A DNA stretch of 64,000 nucleotides from Planctomycetota bacterium (GTDB lineage Bacteria > Planctomycetota > Phycisphaerae > Phycisphaerales > UBA1924), in assembly GCA_039819165.1 (NCBI GenBank), contig JBCBSM010000001.1, forward strand, positions 1,984,001 through 2,048,000, written 5' to 3'. The translations under genes and the position numbers were made by a program. This document shows, one piece after another, positions 34,893-43,824 of this stretch. A model generated the notes under the pieces. It was not told the origin of the DNA. It worked only from the letters and a program-made list of their open reading frames with translations, and did no database searches. The stretch's first letter is position 1. Every line of letters begins with the position of its first letter.

Positions 34893-35456
34893 CTAGCGGG
34901 GCTCCCAGCCCTTCGCGCCACCCTCGAGTAGGTCGAACAGCGGCCATATGGCGCAGAAGTCGTCACCCGGGCCGAAGTAGGCCGACCCGCTCCGCGTGAT
35001 CGAGCCGTCCTCGTTCTTGTGGAAGGCCGACACACCCGGCAGGTAGCCACGCTCGCTCTTGAAGCCCATGTCCTCGGCGAAGGTGTTGCCCGCGACCGAG
35101 ACCATGCGGTAGGGCCAGCCCCGCCGCTGGGCGACCTCGGCCTGCACGTCGGGCGCGTCGGGACTGGAGAGGGCGATCGATGCTCGCTCGGTGATCTTGG
35201 GGTGCAGGCTCGCGAGGCCGTCGGCCCACAGGCTGCAGTAGCTGCACGAGCGGCCCATGTTGTGGATGACCAGCAGGTCGTCGTGCCCGCCGAAGAGCTC
35301 GGAGAGCGTCACCTCGCCCTCGCCGGTCCCGAACGCGTAGTCCCGGGGCACGTCGGAGCCGTGGGCCTGGTGGACGGCGGCCTGGAGTTCGGCCCTCGCA
35401 TCGGCGACCTTCTGGAACAGGCCCTGGATCGTGTCGATCGATTGCTGCTCGGCCAT
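34893..35456 (-). CDS. DUF899-like thioredoxin-fold protein
   Basis: A 187-residue protein of the DUF899 / AhpC-like type. HNMGRSCSYCSLWADGLASL carries a CxxC pair at the position of the thioredoxin active site, and the rest (LFGGHDDLLVIH, WPYRMVSVAGNTFAEDMGF, GVSAFHKNEDGSI) follows the thioredoxin-like order, ending in FCAIWPLFDLL. It is probably a cytoplasmic redox protein; no substrate known. AGGAGG stands 7 bases before the ATG at 35456. It is convergent with the prepilin pair and divergent from the DUF58 gene. Confidence 0.82.
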   Translation of the reverse strand: MAEQQSIDTIQGLFQKVADARAELQAAVHQAHGSDVPRDYAFGTGEGEVTLSELFGGHDDLLVIHNMGRSCSYCSLWADGLASLHPKITERASIALSSPDAPDVQAEVAQRRGWPYRMVSVAGNTFAEDMGFKSERGYLPGVSAFHKNEDGSITRSGSAYFGPGDDFCAIWPLFDLLEGGAKGWEPR

Positions 35457-35555
35457 GGCACGCCTCCTGTGGGGATGTTCCCAATCGTTTGCCGGTAGTC
35501 GCGCCGGGACCACAACGGCGGATCCGCTGGGCCGCCGCATCGGTAGGATGCCCCC

Positions 35556-36596
35556 GTGGCGGACGCCCAGCCCACCCCGACCGAGGCCCAAGCGGCCGCC
35601 GATCGATCGACGGATCGGGCGGCGGACCGCGCCGTCGACGCCACGCTCTACCTGCACCCCTCGACGCTGTCCCGCCTGGGCACGCTGGAGCTGCGGGCCA
35701 AGATGATCGTCGAGGGCGTCATGAGTGGCGCCCACCGCAGCCCCTACCAGGGCATCAGCGTCGAATTCGCCCAGCACCGCCAGTACGTCGCCGGCGACGA
35801 CCTCCGCCACCTCGATTGGAAGGTCTACGGCCGCAGCGACAAGCTCTACCTCAAGCAGTACCAGCAGGAGACCAACCTCGACCTGGTGGTGCTGGTCGAT
35901 GCCTCGGGCTCGATGGCCTACGGCTCGCGGCTGTTCTCCGACGCGGCGGCGTCGGGCGAGTCCACGGGCCCGACCGGCAGCACCATCTGGCGGAAGTACG
36001 ACCACGCCACGGCGCTGGCGGCGGCGTTGTCGTACATCACGCTGCAGCAGGGCGACCGCGTGGGGCTGTTCACCTTCGCGGATTCGGTGCTGACCGCCGT
36101 CGCACGATCGAGCAGCCAGGGCAGCTGGCGGCGGATCGTGCAGGCGCTGTCACAGACGCCCGTCGACCGGCCGACCGAGCTGGGCCGCGTGGTCGACCAG
36201 GTGCTGGGCAAGCTCAACAACCGCTGCCTCCTGGTGGTCATCAGCGACTTCTTCGCCGACCTCGAGACGCTCCGGGCGGCGTGCGCCCGGGTGAAGCACC
36301 GCGGACACGACCTGATCGCCTTCCAGGTGCTCGACCGCGAGGAGACCGAGTTCGACTTCAAGGACGCCGCGCCCTTCGACGGCCTGGAGGGCGAGGAGCG
36401 GCTGCGGATCGATCCGCGGGCGATCCGCAGCGCCTACCTCGAGGCGCTCGGCCAGCACAACGCCGCCGTCGAGAAGGGCGTCCGCCGCGTGGGCTTCGAC
36501 TATCACAGCCTGGGCACGCACGACTGGCTCGGTCCTCCGCTGGCCCACTTCGTGGCCCGCCGGCAGGCGCTGCTGAAGCGGAGCAAGCTCGGGTGA
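35556..36596 (+). CDS. DUF58-family protein (first gene of BatA-type operon)
   Basis: A 346-residue protein with the DUF58 core: RSPYQGISVEFAQHRQYVAG, then GDDLRHLDWKVYGRSDKLYLK, the strongest mark of the family. A VWA-like region has the metal site VVLVDASGSM (DxSxS). The first 28 residues are low-complexity Ala/Asp/Arg. Family members usually sit with MoxR AAA ATPases and BatA-like proteins and may help assemble or check envelope complexes. Here BatA-like and VWA genes follow, but no MoxR gene precedes; its usual place is taken by the divergent DUF899-like gene. The start is GTG at 35556. Confidence 0.88.
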   Translation: MADAQPTPTEAQAAADRSTDRAADRAVDATLYLHPSTLSRLGTLELRAKMIVEGVMSGAHRSPYQGISVEFAQHRQYVAGDDLRHLDWKVYGRSDKLYLKQYQQETNLDLVVLVDASGSMAYGSRLFSDAAASGESTGPTGSTIWRKYDHATALAAALSYITLQQGDRVGLFTFADSVLTAVARSSSQGSWRRIVQALSQTPVDRPTELGRVVDQVLGKLNNRCLLVVISDFFADLETLRAACARVKHRGHDLIAFQVLDREETEFDFKDAAPFDGLEGEERLRIDPRAIRSAYLEALGQHNAAVEKGVRRVGFDYHSLGTHDWLGPPLAHFVARRQALLKRSKLG

Positions 36597-36599
36597 GGG

Positions 36600-36775
36600 G
36601 GGCCATGGGCAAGGGGGAACGGGCAATGGGGGGGAGGATGCCGGCGGCATCTGTGCGATTCTCATTGCCTGGTCCCGCGGCACCCATGGGCGTGCGTTGG
36701 CCGCGTGCTCACGCCCGCGGCTCGTATGGACCGTGCCCCTCCGCCCTATTGCCCGTTCCCCCTTGCCCATGGCCC
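36600..36775. repeat. MITE-like element with 28-bp perfect terminal inverted repeats
   Basis: Positions 36600-36627 (starting GGGCCATGGGCAAGGGGG) are the exact reverse complement of 36748-36775. The 120 bases between hold no convincing gene. The element fills the gap between the DUF58 and BatA-like genes of one operon and its right end precedes the next start by 17 bases. Size (176 bp), inverted ends and location fit a small non-autonomous element or a long mRNA hairpin. No clear target-site duplication is seen. A related sequence lies at 41516-41541. Confidence 0.7.
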
Positions 36776-36792
36776 TGCCGCGGAGCGGCGGC

Positions 36793-39102
36793 ATGACCAT
36801 CCTCAACCCGCTCATCCTGGGCTTCGGGCTCGCGGCCGTTGCGATCCCGATCCTGATCCACCTGCTGATGCGGCGGCGGCGCAAGCCCGTGCAGTGGGCC
36901 GCGATGCGCTTCTTGCTCGAGGCGATCCGCAAGCGACGCCGGCGGCTCCAGCTGGAACGCTGGCTGCTGCTGGCCACGCGCTGCCTCGCGCTGGCGCTGC
37001 TCGCCTTCGCCCTCGGGCGGCCGCTGCTGGGCGCGGCGGGGCTGCTGGGCGGGGGGCCGGTGACGCTCTACTTGCTGGTGGACAACTCGATCGCCGGCGA
37101 CGCGCGGGACGCCGCCGGCACCGCCGCCCTGGAGCGGCACAAGGCGGCCGCCCTCGACCTGCTGCGGTCGCTGCGGAGCGGCCGGGGCGATCGCGTGGCG
37201 ATCATCCCCTTGGCCGGCCCGCTCGGCGCCGACGCCACTGCCGCCGAGCGGGGCTCGGGCCTGCCCGCATCGGCGGACTTCGGCGCGGTGCAGTCGCTGG
37301 TGGAGGCGGTGCCACAGACCGAGGCCGCCGCCGACGCCGAGGGCGCGCTGCGGCTGGTGGCCGCCGACATCGCCCGCGAGGAGGCCGAGGGGCTGCCGCG
37401 GGGCCGGCGGGTCGTCGCGCTGCTGGCCGACGCGGCGGCCGGCGTGTACGACGTGTCGACCGCGACCGAGCCCATCGATGCTGGCGGGATCGCGCTGCTC
37501 GCCAGCTGGCGTCCGTCCGCCGACGCCGCACCGGGCAACACCGGCATCGCGGCCATCGAGCCCATCCGCCCGGTCGTCGTCGTGGGCGAGGGCGACGCCG
37601 TCGCGCAGGCCGCGCCCGTCCGCGTCACCGTCGAGCGCTCGGGCGACCTGGTCGACCTCGAGCGGACCGCGACCGTGCGGGTCCGCTTCGTGGATGAGCG
37701 TGGGCCGGCGGTGTGGGTCGACGGCGCCGTGCGGCTGCGGCCGGGCGAGCGGCGGGGCGCGGTGGTGCTCGACGCACCGCTGTCGGGGCGGCCCCGCGGC
37801 CTGGCCTACGTCGAGGCCATCCTGGCCGAGCGCGACGCGCTGCCCGCCGACGACCGCGCGACCACGCCCGTGGAGGTCCGCCGGCAGCTGACGGTGGCGC
37901 TCATCGCACCCGCGTCGGTCGACGACGGCGGCTTCGACCCCTCCGAACCAATCGACTGGCTGCGCGTCGTGCTCGCGCCCGAAGCCACCGGCGAGGGCGA
38001 CGCGCTCGCCGACGTCGCCTTCCGCGTCATCGATCCCGCGCTCATCGACGCGGCGCGGCTGCTCCGCGTCGATGCCGCCTTCGTGCTGCGGCCCTCGGCG
38101 GTGCGGCCCCGCGGGTGGCGGACGCTGGCCGAGTGGGCGGCCGCCGGCGGGCTGGTCGCCCTGTTCCCCGATCCCGATGCCACGGCGGCGGCGTGGCAGC
38201 GCGAGGCGATGCGCGCCCTCGGGCTGCCCTGGAGCATGGGCCCCGACGCCGCCGAGCACGAGGCGCCACGCACCCTCGCCGTGCCGGCCACCGACGATCC
38301 CGCGGGCCTGCTGCGGCTGGTCGAGGGCGAACTGCCCGACCTGCTGCGGCCGGTCTCGGTCTTCCGCTCGATGCCGCTGTCGGCGGGCGGCGGCGACGGC
38401 GGAGCCATGCTCGTCTTCGAAGACGGCCAGCCCGCGGCGCTCGCCGGCCGCCCGGGGGCAAGCAGCACCACAACCGGCGCCGCCACGGGCCGTGCGGGCC
38501 GCGGCGTGGTGGTGGCCTTCGCCGTGCCGCTGTCGGCCGACTGGACCGATCTGCCCGCGCGGCCCGTCGTCGTGCCGCTGGTGCAGGAGCTCGTCCGCGC
38601 GGGCGTCGGCGTGGCGCGCGGGGCCCGCGTCGCGGTCGCGGGAGACCGCCCCGCCGCGCCGCCGGCCGCCGCCCTCCTGCGCGCCACCCGAGACGATGCC
38701 AGACCGCCCCAGCCCGACGTCGCCGTGCAGGACGGCGCGGGCGTGCGGCCCATCCGCCGCGCGGGCACCTGGACGGCCCTCGACGCCTCGCTGCGGCCGC
38801 TCGGGCTGGTCTCGGTCACCCCCGACGTCGCCGGCGCCAACCGCGACGCCGTGGCGCGGGCCCAGGTCGGCGGGTGGCTGGGCGACCTCGCGGGCGGCGA
38901 GCCCATGTGGCTCGGCGAGGACGGCGGGCTCGACCCCGCCGACGCGCTGGCCGAGAGCGAGCCGCGGACGCCCATCAGCTTCGCGCTGCTCGTGGCGGCG
39001 CTCGCGCTGCTGGCGATCGAGACGATCCTCGCGCGGCTGTTCAGCCACGCCGACGCCCTGGAGCAACGGCCCGCCGCACCGGGGCTGGGGGTGGCGGCAT
39101 GA
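36793..39102 (+). CDS. BatA-type membrane protein with degenerate VWA domain
   Basis: A 769-residue protein. The N-terminus MTILNPLILGFGLAAVAIPI and LIHLLMRRRRKPVQWAAMRF match the aerotolerance-regulator (BatA) N-terminal domain: one helix, a basic loop with WxxMRFL, then a second helix. A VWA-like region follows, but the metal site is degenerate (YLLVDNSIAGD lacks DxSxS). Further on are Ig-like stretches and a C-terminal helix (ISFALLVAALALLAIE). The ATG at 36793 begins the conserved domain, with GGAG 8 bases before. Envelope complex role inferred from the operon. Stop overlaps the next start (ATGA). Confidence 0.85.
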   Translation: MTILNPLILGFGLAAVAIPILIHLLMRRRRKPVQWAAMRFLLEAIRKRRRRLQLERWLLLATRCLALALLAFALGRPLLGAAGLLGGGPVTLYLLVDNSIAGDARDAAGTAALERHKAAALDLLRSLRSGRGDRVAIIPLAGPLGADATAAERGSGLPASADFGAVQSLVEAVPQTEAAADAEGALRLVAADIAREEAEGLPRGRRVVALLADAAAGVYDVSTATEPIDAGGIALLASWRPSADAAPGNTGIAAIEPIRPVVVVGEGDAVAQAAPVRVTVERSGDLVDLERTATVRVRFVDERGPAVWVDGAVRLRPGERRGAVVLDAPLSGRPRGLAYVEAILAERDALPADDRATTPVEVRRQLTVALIAPASVDDGGFDPSEPIDWLRVVLAPEATGEGDALADVAFRVIDPALIDAARLLRVDAAFVLRPSAVRPRGWRTLAEWAAAGGLVALFPDPDATAAAWQREAMRALGLPWSMGPDAAEHEAPRTLAVPATDDPAGLLRLVEGELPDLLRPVSVFRSMPLSAGGGDGGAMLVFEDGQPAALAGRPGASSTTTGAATGRAGRGVVVAFAVPLSADWTDLPARPVVVPLVQELVRAGVGVARGARVAVAGDRPAAPPAAALLRATRDDARPPQPDVAVQDGAGVRPIRRAGTWTALDASLRPLGLVSVTPDVAGANRDAVARAQVGGWLGDLAGGEPMWLGEDGGLDPADALAESEPRTPISFALLVAALALLAIETILARLFSHADALEQRPAAPGLGVAA

Positions 39103-41510
39103 ACGCGTGGACGCCGCTCGTGGGCGCGCTCTCGCGGGTGTTCGGCCTGCGGGAGCTTGGCTTCGGCGACGAGGGCGTGGCGCTCGCGTTCGAGCGTCCG
39201 CTGCCCGGTTGGGGCTGGACGCTCGCCATCGCCGGCTGCATCGCGCTGGCGGCCTGGAGCTACCGCCGGCTGGATGCACCGAGACCCGCCCGATACGCAC
39301 TGGCGGCGCTGCGGCTGCTGACGCTCGCGCTCGTGGTGCTGCTGGTCACCGGCCCCAAGCTCGAACGCCCCAACGAGCGCGTCGAGCGCGACTGGGTGGT
39401 CGTGCTCGTCGACCGATCCGTGTCGATGCGGGTGGCCGACGCGCCCATGGTCGGCGGCGCGGGGCCGCGGGCGACCCGCGAAGAGCAGCTGCGGGCCGCC
39501 ATCGAGCGGCACTGGCCAACCTTTGCGGGCATCGCGGAGGATCGCGAGCTGGTGTGGCTCGGCTTCGATGCGGCGGCGTTCCAGCTGCCGCTGGATCCGG
39601 CCGCCGGCGAAGACCCGGGCGCGCTGGCCCCGCCCGACGGGCGGCGCACGGCGCTCGGCGCGGCGCTCACCGCCGCCGTCGGGCGTGCCGCGGCGCGGCC
39701 GCTATCGGCGATCGTCGTGCTCAGCGACGGCCGCTCGGTCGACCGCCCGCGGACCGCGACGCTCCGCCGCCTCGCCGGCGAGCGCGTGCCGGTGCACGTG
39801 GTGCCGCTGGGCAGCCCGAGCGAGGCCACCGACGTCGCGGTGGTCCAGGCCGTCGGCCCCGAGGCCGCCTTCGCCCGCGACCAGATCCCCGTTGCCGTCA
39901 CGCTCGAACGCCGCGGGCCTGCGGCGGCCTCGGGCGGCGTGCTGCGGCTGCTCGACGCGCGCACAGGGCAGGTCATCGACGAGCAGCGGATCGACCCCAC
40001 CGACCCCCGGTGGGACGCCGACGCCATCGAGGCCACGCTCACCGGCGCCTGGCCCGCCGACGGCGAGGTCCGCTGGGCGGCCCGCTTCGTGCCCGACACG
40101 CCCGACCTGCTGCAGGAGAACGACGCAGCCACGCTCGACATCCGCATCGTCGATCGCCCGTTGCGGGTGCTCTATATCGACGGCACGCCGCGGTGGGAGC
40201 GCCGCTTCCTGACGCAGATGCTGCTCCGCGAGAGCAGCATCGAATCCAGCTCGATGCTGCTCGCCTCGCGGCGGTCGTTCATCGAAGAGGGCAACGTCAC
40301 CATCGGCTTCCCGCCCAGCCGCGACGAGGACTGGGCCGAGTACGACGTCATCGTGCTCGGCGACGTCCGCTCCACGCTCTTCAGCACCGAGCAGCTCGAC
40401 CAGATCCGCGAGCACGTCGCCGCCCGCGGCGCGGGACTCTTGTGGATCGGCGGCGAGGCATCGACGCCGGCGAGCTGGCGGGGGACGCCGCTCGAGGACC
40501 TGCTGCCGTTCCGCCTCGACGAGGGGCGCGGCGTCGGCCGCGTTCCCGGCGATGTCGTGCTCGCTCGCACCGACGCGGGCGAGCGCCTGGGCGTGCTGCG
40601 GCTCGACGAGCAGCTCGCCGGCTGGCCGGACTACCTGAGCGATCCGGCGACGGGCTGGTCGCGGCTGCGGTGGGCCCAGCGCATCGCCGAGGGGGCGCTC
40701 AAGCCCACGACCGAGATCCTCGCCACGCTGCGCGACGCCCGCGGCCCGGCGCCGGCGTCGGCCGACGCCACCACGCCCGGCGTGCTCACCATGCCCTACG
40801 GCGCGGGCCGCGTGGTCTACGTCGCCACCGACGAGATCTGGCGGTATCGCTACGGCCGGGGCGAGCCGCTCTTCGAGCGCTTCTATCTGCCGCTGATCCG
40901 GCTGCAGGCCCGGGGCCGGCTGGCGCGCTCGGGCGTGGACGCCGCGCTCGCCGTCGCGCCGAGGCCCGCCATCGTCGATCGGCCCACCCGCATCGAGGTC
41001 CGCCTGCTCGAGCAATCGCTCGTCGATCTGCGGCTGCCCGCGGTGAGCGCCCGGGTGCGACGGATCGATGCGCCGGAGGGCATGGGACCGGCCGACGGCC
41101 GCTCCATTGCCCTTGCCATCGAGGACACCGGCGCACGACGAACGCTCGCCCAGGGCTACGCCGCCAGCTGGCTGCCGACCGAGCCGGGCCGCTACGAGGT
41201 CACCGTCGACGAGCCGGTACTCGCGCCCCTCGCGCTCCGCGCGGAGGTCGAGGTGCTGCTCGAAGGCGACGAGCTGCGCGACCCCGCGGCCGACCACGCG
41301 CTGCTCGAAGAGCTCCGGGCCGAGACCGGCGGCCGCGCCTTCACGATCGACGACCTCGACCAGCTCCCGGACGCGCTGCCGCGGCGGGAGGTCATCATCG
41401 CCGGCACGCCCGACACCGAGCCGCTGTGGGATCGGCCCATCGTGCTGCTCACGCTGCTGGTGCTGCTGGCGGCCGAGTGGATCGGGCGGCGGATGGTCCG
41501 GCTGATATAG
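39099..41510 (+). CDS. VWA plus glutamine-amidotransferase-like membrane protein
   Basis: An 803-residue protein. Two N-terminal membrane helices (about 38-55 and 65-82) are followed by a VWA domain with an intact metal site (VVLVDRSVSM), an Ig-like domain, then a class I glutamine-amidotransferase-like domain beginning RPLRVLYIDGTPRWERRFL (about 350-620) with DVIVLGDVRS and GAGLLWIGGE. A final beta region and a membrane helix (RPIVLLTLLVLLAAEWI) close it. This architecture is usual in Planctomycetota BatA-type operons. The gene overlaps its neighbour by ATGA and is followed by the toroid protein gene after only a dozen bases. Confidence 0.85.
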   Translation: MNAWTPLVGALSRVFGLRELGFGDEGVALAFERPLPGWGWTLAIAGCIALAAWSYRRLDAPRPARYALAALRLLTLALVVLLVTGPKLERPNERVERDWVVVLVDRSVSMRVADAPMVGGAGPRATREEQLRAAIERHWPTFAGIAEDRELVWLGFDAAAFQLPLDPAAGEDPGALAPPDGRRTALGAALTAAVGRAAARPLSAIVVLSDGRSVDRPRTATLRRLAGERVPVHVVPLGSPSEATDVAVVQAVGPEAAFARDQIPVAVTLERRGPAAASGGVLRLLDARTGQVIDEQRIDPTDPRWDADAIEATLTGAWPADGEVRWAARFVPDTPDLLQENDAATLDIRIVDRPLRVLYIDGTPRWERRFLTQMLLRESSIESSSMLLASRRSFIEEGNVTIGFPPSRDEDWAEYDVIVLGDVRSTLFSTEQLDQIREHVAARGAGLLWIGGEASTPASWRGTPLEDLLPFRLDEGRGVGRVPGDVVLARTDAGERLGVLRLDEQLAGWPDYLSDPATGWSRLRWAQRIAEGALKPTTEILATLRDARGPAPASADATTPGVLTMPYGAGRVVYVATDEIWRYRYGRGEPLFERFYLPLIRLQARGRLARSGVDAALAVAPRPAIVDRPTRIEVRLLEQSLVDLRLPAVSARVRRIDAPEGMGPADGRSIALAIEDTGARRTLAQGYAASWLPTEPGRYEVTVDEPVLAPLALRAEVEVLLEGDELRDPAADHALLEELRAETGGRAFTIDDLDQLPDALPRREVIIAGTPDTEPLWDRPIVLLTLLVLLAAEWIGRRMVRLI

Positions 41511-41522
41511 GAGGCAATGGCA

Positions 41523-42761
41523 ATGGGCATCGGGCAATGGGTTGGTATTGCGGCATCGCTGGTCGCCGTCGCGCTGCCGGAGACAGCGAACGCGCAGGAC
41601 TCTGCGGTCACCCAGACCGGCGGCCAGCTCTCGCCGGCGCACTACGAGCGGGCCCTGCTCGTCCGCGAGCGCGCGATCGAGTACCTCCTGAGCCAGCAGG
41701 ACGACGCCACCGGCGGCTGGCGGGTGCCCGAGCGCGGGCCGGCCTTCCCGGCCATCACCGGCCTGGTGCTCATCGGCCTGACCGGCGACCCTGCGGGCCC
41801 CATCGAGCCCATGAGCACCCGCGAGGGCCCGGCCAAGCGCGGCTTCGACTTCGTGCTGAGCAACATCCAGCCCGACGGCGGCATCTACGACGCCATCTTG
41901 GCCAACTACAACACCGCCATCTCGCTCGCCGCCCTGCCCCGCAGCGACGACCCCGCCGCCCGCGCCGCCATCCCCGCCGCGCAGGCCTTCCTCAAGAGGC
42001 TGCAGTACCACGAGGATGCCGCCGACAACCTGCCCGGTGAGGTTCGACGAGTCGATGCGAGCCATCCCTTCTACGGCGGCGTGGGCTACGGCGGCAGCGG
42101 CCGCCCCGACGGCAGCAACATGCACATGTTCATGTGGGGCCTCGAGGCCAGCGGCGTCGACCACACCGATCCGGCCGTGCAGCGCGCCATCGCCTTCCTC
42201 GAGCGCATCCAGATGGACGACCGCGTCAACGACATGGACTACGCCGAGGGCTCTCGCCAGGGCGGCTTCATCTATGCCACGGGCCCCACGGGCGACCAGG
42301 CCGGCGTCGGCGAGAGCAAGGCGGGCACCATCGAGGAGACGCTCAGCGACGGCTCCACCGCAAGCCGCCTGCGCGCCTACGGCTCGATGACCTACGCCGG
42401 CTTCAAGAGCTACGCCTACGCCAAGCTGCCCGCCGACGACGTCCGAGTCGCCGCCGCGTGGGACTGGATCCGCCGCAACTACACGCTGGCCGAGAACCCC
42501 GGCATCGGCACCGACGGCTTCTATTACTACATGCTCACGTTCGCCCGCGCCCTGGACGCCACGGGCGAGCCCACCATCGACACCGTTGCTCCCGACGGCT
42601 CGACCGAGCGGGTGAACTGGGCCAACGACCTCGTCGACCGCCTGGCCGACCTGCAGCGCGGCGATGGCAGCTTCCGCGTGCTGGACGACCGCTGGATGGA
42701 GAACGACCCGGTGCTCATCACGGCGTACTGCCTGGTGGCGCTGGGGGAGGTGCTGGACTAG
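41523..42761 (+). CDS. secreted prenyltransferase/squalene-oxidase-repeat (alpha-toroid) protein
   Basis: A protein of about 412 residues. A signal peptide (ending ETANA) precedes alpha-alpha toroid repeats: AIEYLLSQQDDATGGW, FVLSNIQPDGGIYD, AQAFLKRLQYHED, AIAFLERIQMDD and LADLQRGDGSF. The catalytic DxDD of squalene cyclases is not seen, so it is more likely a binding scaffold than an enzyme. It ends the DUF58/BatA/VWA operon. Two ATGs compete: 41517 (2 bases from GGAGG) and 41523 (8 bases); the second is better spaced. The start lies inside a GGGCAATGGG-rich tract related to the inverted-repeat element at 36600. Confidence 0.85.
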   Translation: MGIGQWVGIAASLVAVALPETANAQDSAVTQTGGQLSPAHYERALLVRERAIEYLLSQQDDATGGWRVPERGPAFPAITGLVLIGLTGDPAGPIEPMSTREGPAKRGFDFVLSNIQPDGGIYDAILANYNTAISLAALPRSDDPAARAAIPAAQAFLKRLQYHEDAADNLPGEVRRVDASHPFYGGVGYGGSGRPDGSNMHMFMWGLEASGVDHTDPAVQRAIAFLERIQMDDRVNDMDYAEGSRQGGFIYATGPTGDQAGVGESKAGTIEETLSDGSTASRLRAYGSMTYAGFKSYAYAKLPADDVRVAAAWDWIRRNYTLAENPGIGTDGFYYYMLTFARALDATGEPTIDTVAPDGSTERVNWANDLVDRLADLQRGDGSFRVLDDRWMENDPVLITAYCLVALGEVLD

Positions 42762-42899
42762 AGCACCGGGGCATCGACCGCCCCCAGCCCAGTCCTGGCC
42801 CCGTCCACCGCTTCCCGGACCACGCCCCGCCCCCGCCTCCTGATTTCCCCTTTCTTCGAGAAACGGAGCATCGACTCCGCCCGCTATCTCGTAATACCC

Positions 42900-42968
42900 T
42901 TGAGAGTTCATTCTCTTTATTGAGAAGCTTCTGAGAAGCTGAGAGCCAATCGAGAAAACGAGAAGGCA
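42900..42968 (+). promoter_or_regulatory. direct repeats of TGAGAAGCT upstream of a prepilin gene
   Basis: TGAGAAGCT occurs at 42921-42929 and 42932-42940, 11 bases apart, and TTGAGA at 42900 and 42920, 20 bases apart. Further GAGAA units follow at about 42951 and 42959. The patch is AT-rich for this genome and ends at the prepilin start. Spacing of one helical turn suggests an activator site. Just before it, hairpins TTTCTTCGAGAAA (about 42850-42862) and CGGAGCATCGACTCCG (about 42864-42879) could end the upstream operon. Confidence 0.4.
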
Positions 42969-43799
42969 ATGAGAACCGACCGTGTCGGCTTCGCCATCCC
43001 GGCCCCCCGCTATCGCGGCTTCACGCTCATCGAGCTGCTGGTCGTCATCGCCATCATCGCGTTGCTCATCGGCATCCTGATTCCCGCTCTGGGCAGCGCC
43101 CGCGGGGCGGCCCGGGCGGCGGTGTGCCTCTCGAATGTTCGACAGCTAGGCATCGCCCACACGCTGTACACCGGCGACCACGACGGAGCGTTCATCGACG
43201 CCGGCCTGGCCCACGGCGGCAGCATCGCCGACCTGCCAAACGCCTGGCCCGTGACGCTGGCCGAGTACGCCGAGGACGGCATCGCGCTCCGCTCGCCGGG
43301 CGATCGCAGCCGCTTCTGGGCGATCGAGGAGGGCGGCGACTTCGAGGGCCTGACGCTGGCCGAGGGGCTGCGGCGGGTGCGGGCGGGCGAGACCAGCCTG
43401 GGCGCCCCCATCGCCCGCTGGACGAGCTACGGGCTGAACAACTACACCACCCGGGGTGTCGCGCCCTCCTTCGACGAGACCTACGACGCCGACCACAAGA
43501 TCGACCGGCCCTACGCCACCGTGCACTTCCTCATGATGACCGAGGGCGACGTGCGGGGCAGCGAGGACTTCGCCCGATCCGACCACATCCACGCCGAGGA
43601 CTGGGGCTCGGCGCCGGGTGGCCGGGTGCCGCAGCGGGCGGCGCTGGAGGCCGAGATCCACGCGCACGGCGGCGAGCCGACGCAGTGGAACGCGAAGGCC
43701 AACTACGGCTTCCTCGACGGGCACGCGGGCACGCTGTCCATCGAGGAGGTCTACCTCGATTACGACCGCAACAAGTTCGACCCGGCCGTCGCGCAGTAG
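42969..43799 (+). CDS. prepilin-type protein
   Basis: A 276-residue pilin-like protein with leader [17 protein letters not shown], then [20 protein letters not shown] (cleavage after Gly, Glu at +5). The globular part begins [21 protein letters not shown], a motif common to the Planctomycetota DUF1559-like prepilins. [21 protein letters not shown] near the C-terminus is the family DGH strand. It is unlike the tandem pair at 33011 outside the helix. Three secreted paralogues follow in the same direction; it lies 25 bases before the first, so they may be co-transcribed. Confidence 0.87.
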   Translation: MRTDRVGFAIPAPRYRGFTLIELLVVIAIIALLIGILIPALGSARGAARAAVCLSNVRQLGIAHTLYTGDHDGAFIDAGLAHGGSIADLPNAWPVTLAEYAEDGIALRSPGDRSRFWAIEEGGDFEGLTLAEGLRRVRAGETSLGAPIARWTSYGLNNYTTRGVAPSFDETYDADHKIDRPYATVHFLMMTEGDVRGSEDFARSDHIHAEDWGSAPGGRVPQRAALEAEIHAHGGEPTQWNAKANYGFLDGHAGTLSIEEVYLDYDRNKFDPAVAQ

Positions 43800-43824
43800 G
43801 CCGGATACGCAAGGGGACACTTCC

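Noticed and set aside
39702-42911. A 1069-codon open frame opposite the VWA and toroid genes
   Set aside because: Same reason: antisense shadow of high-GC coding sequence; no signal, domain or ribosome site.
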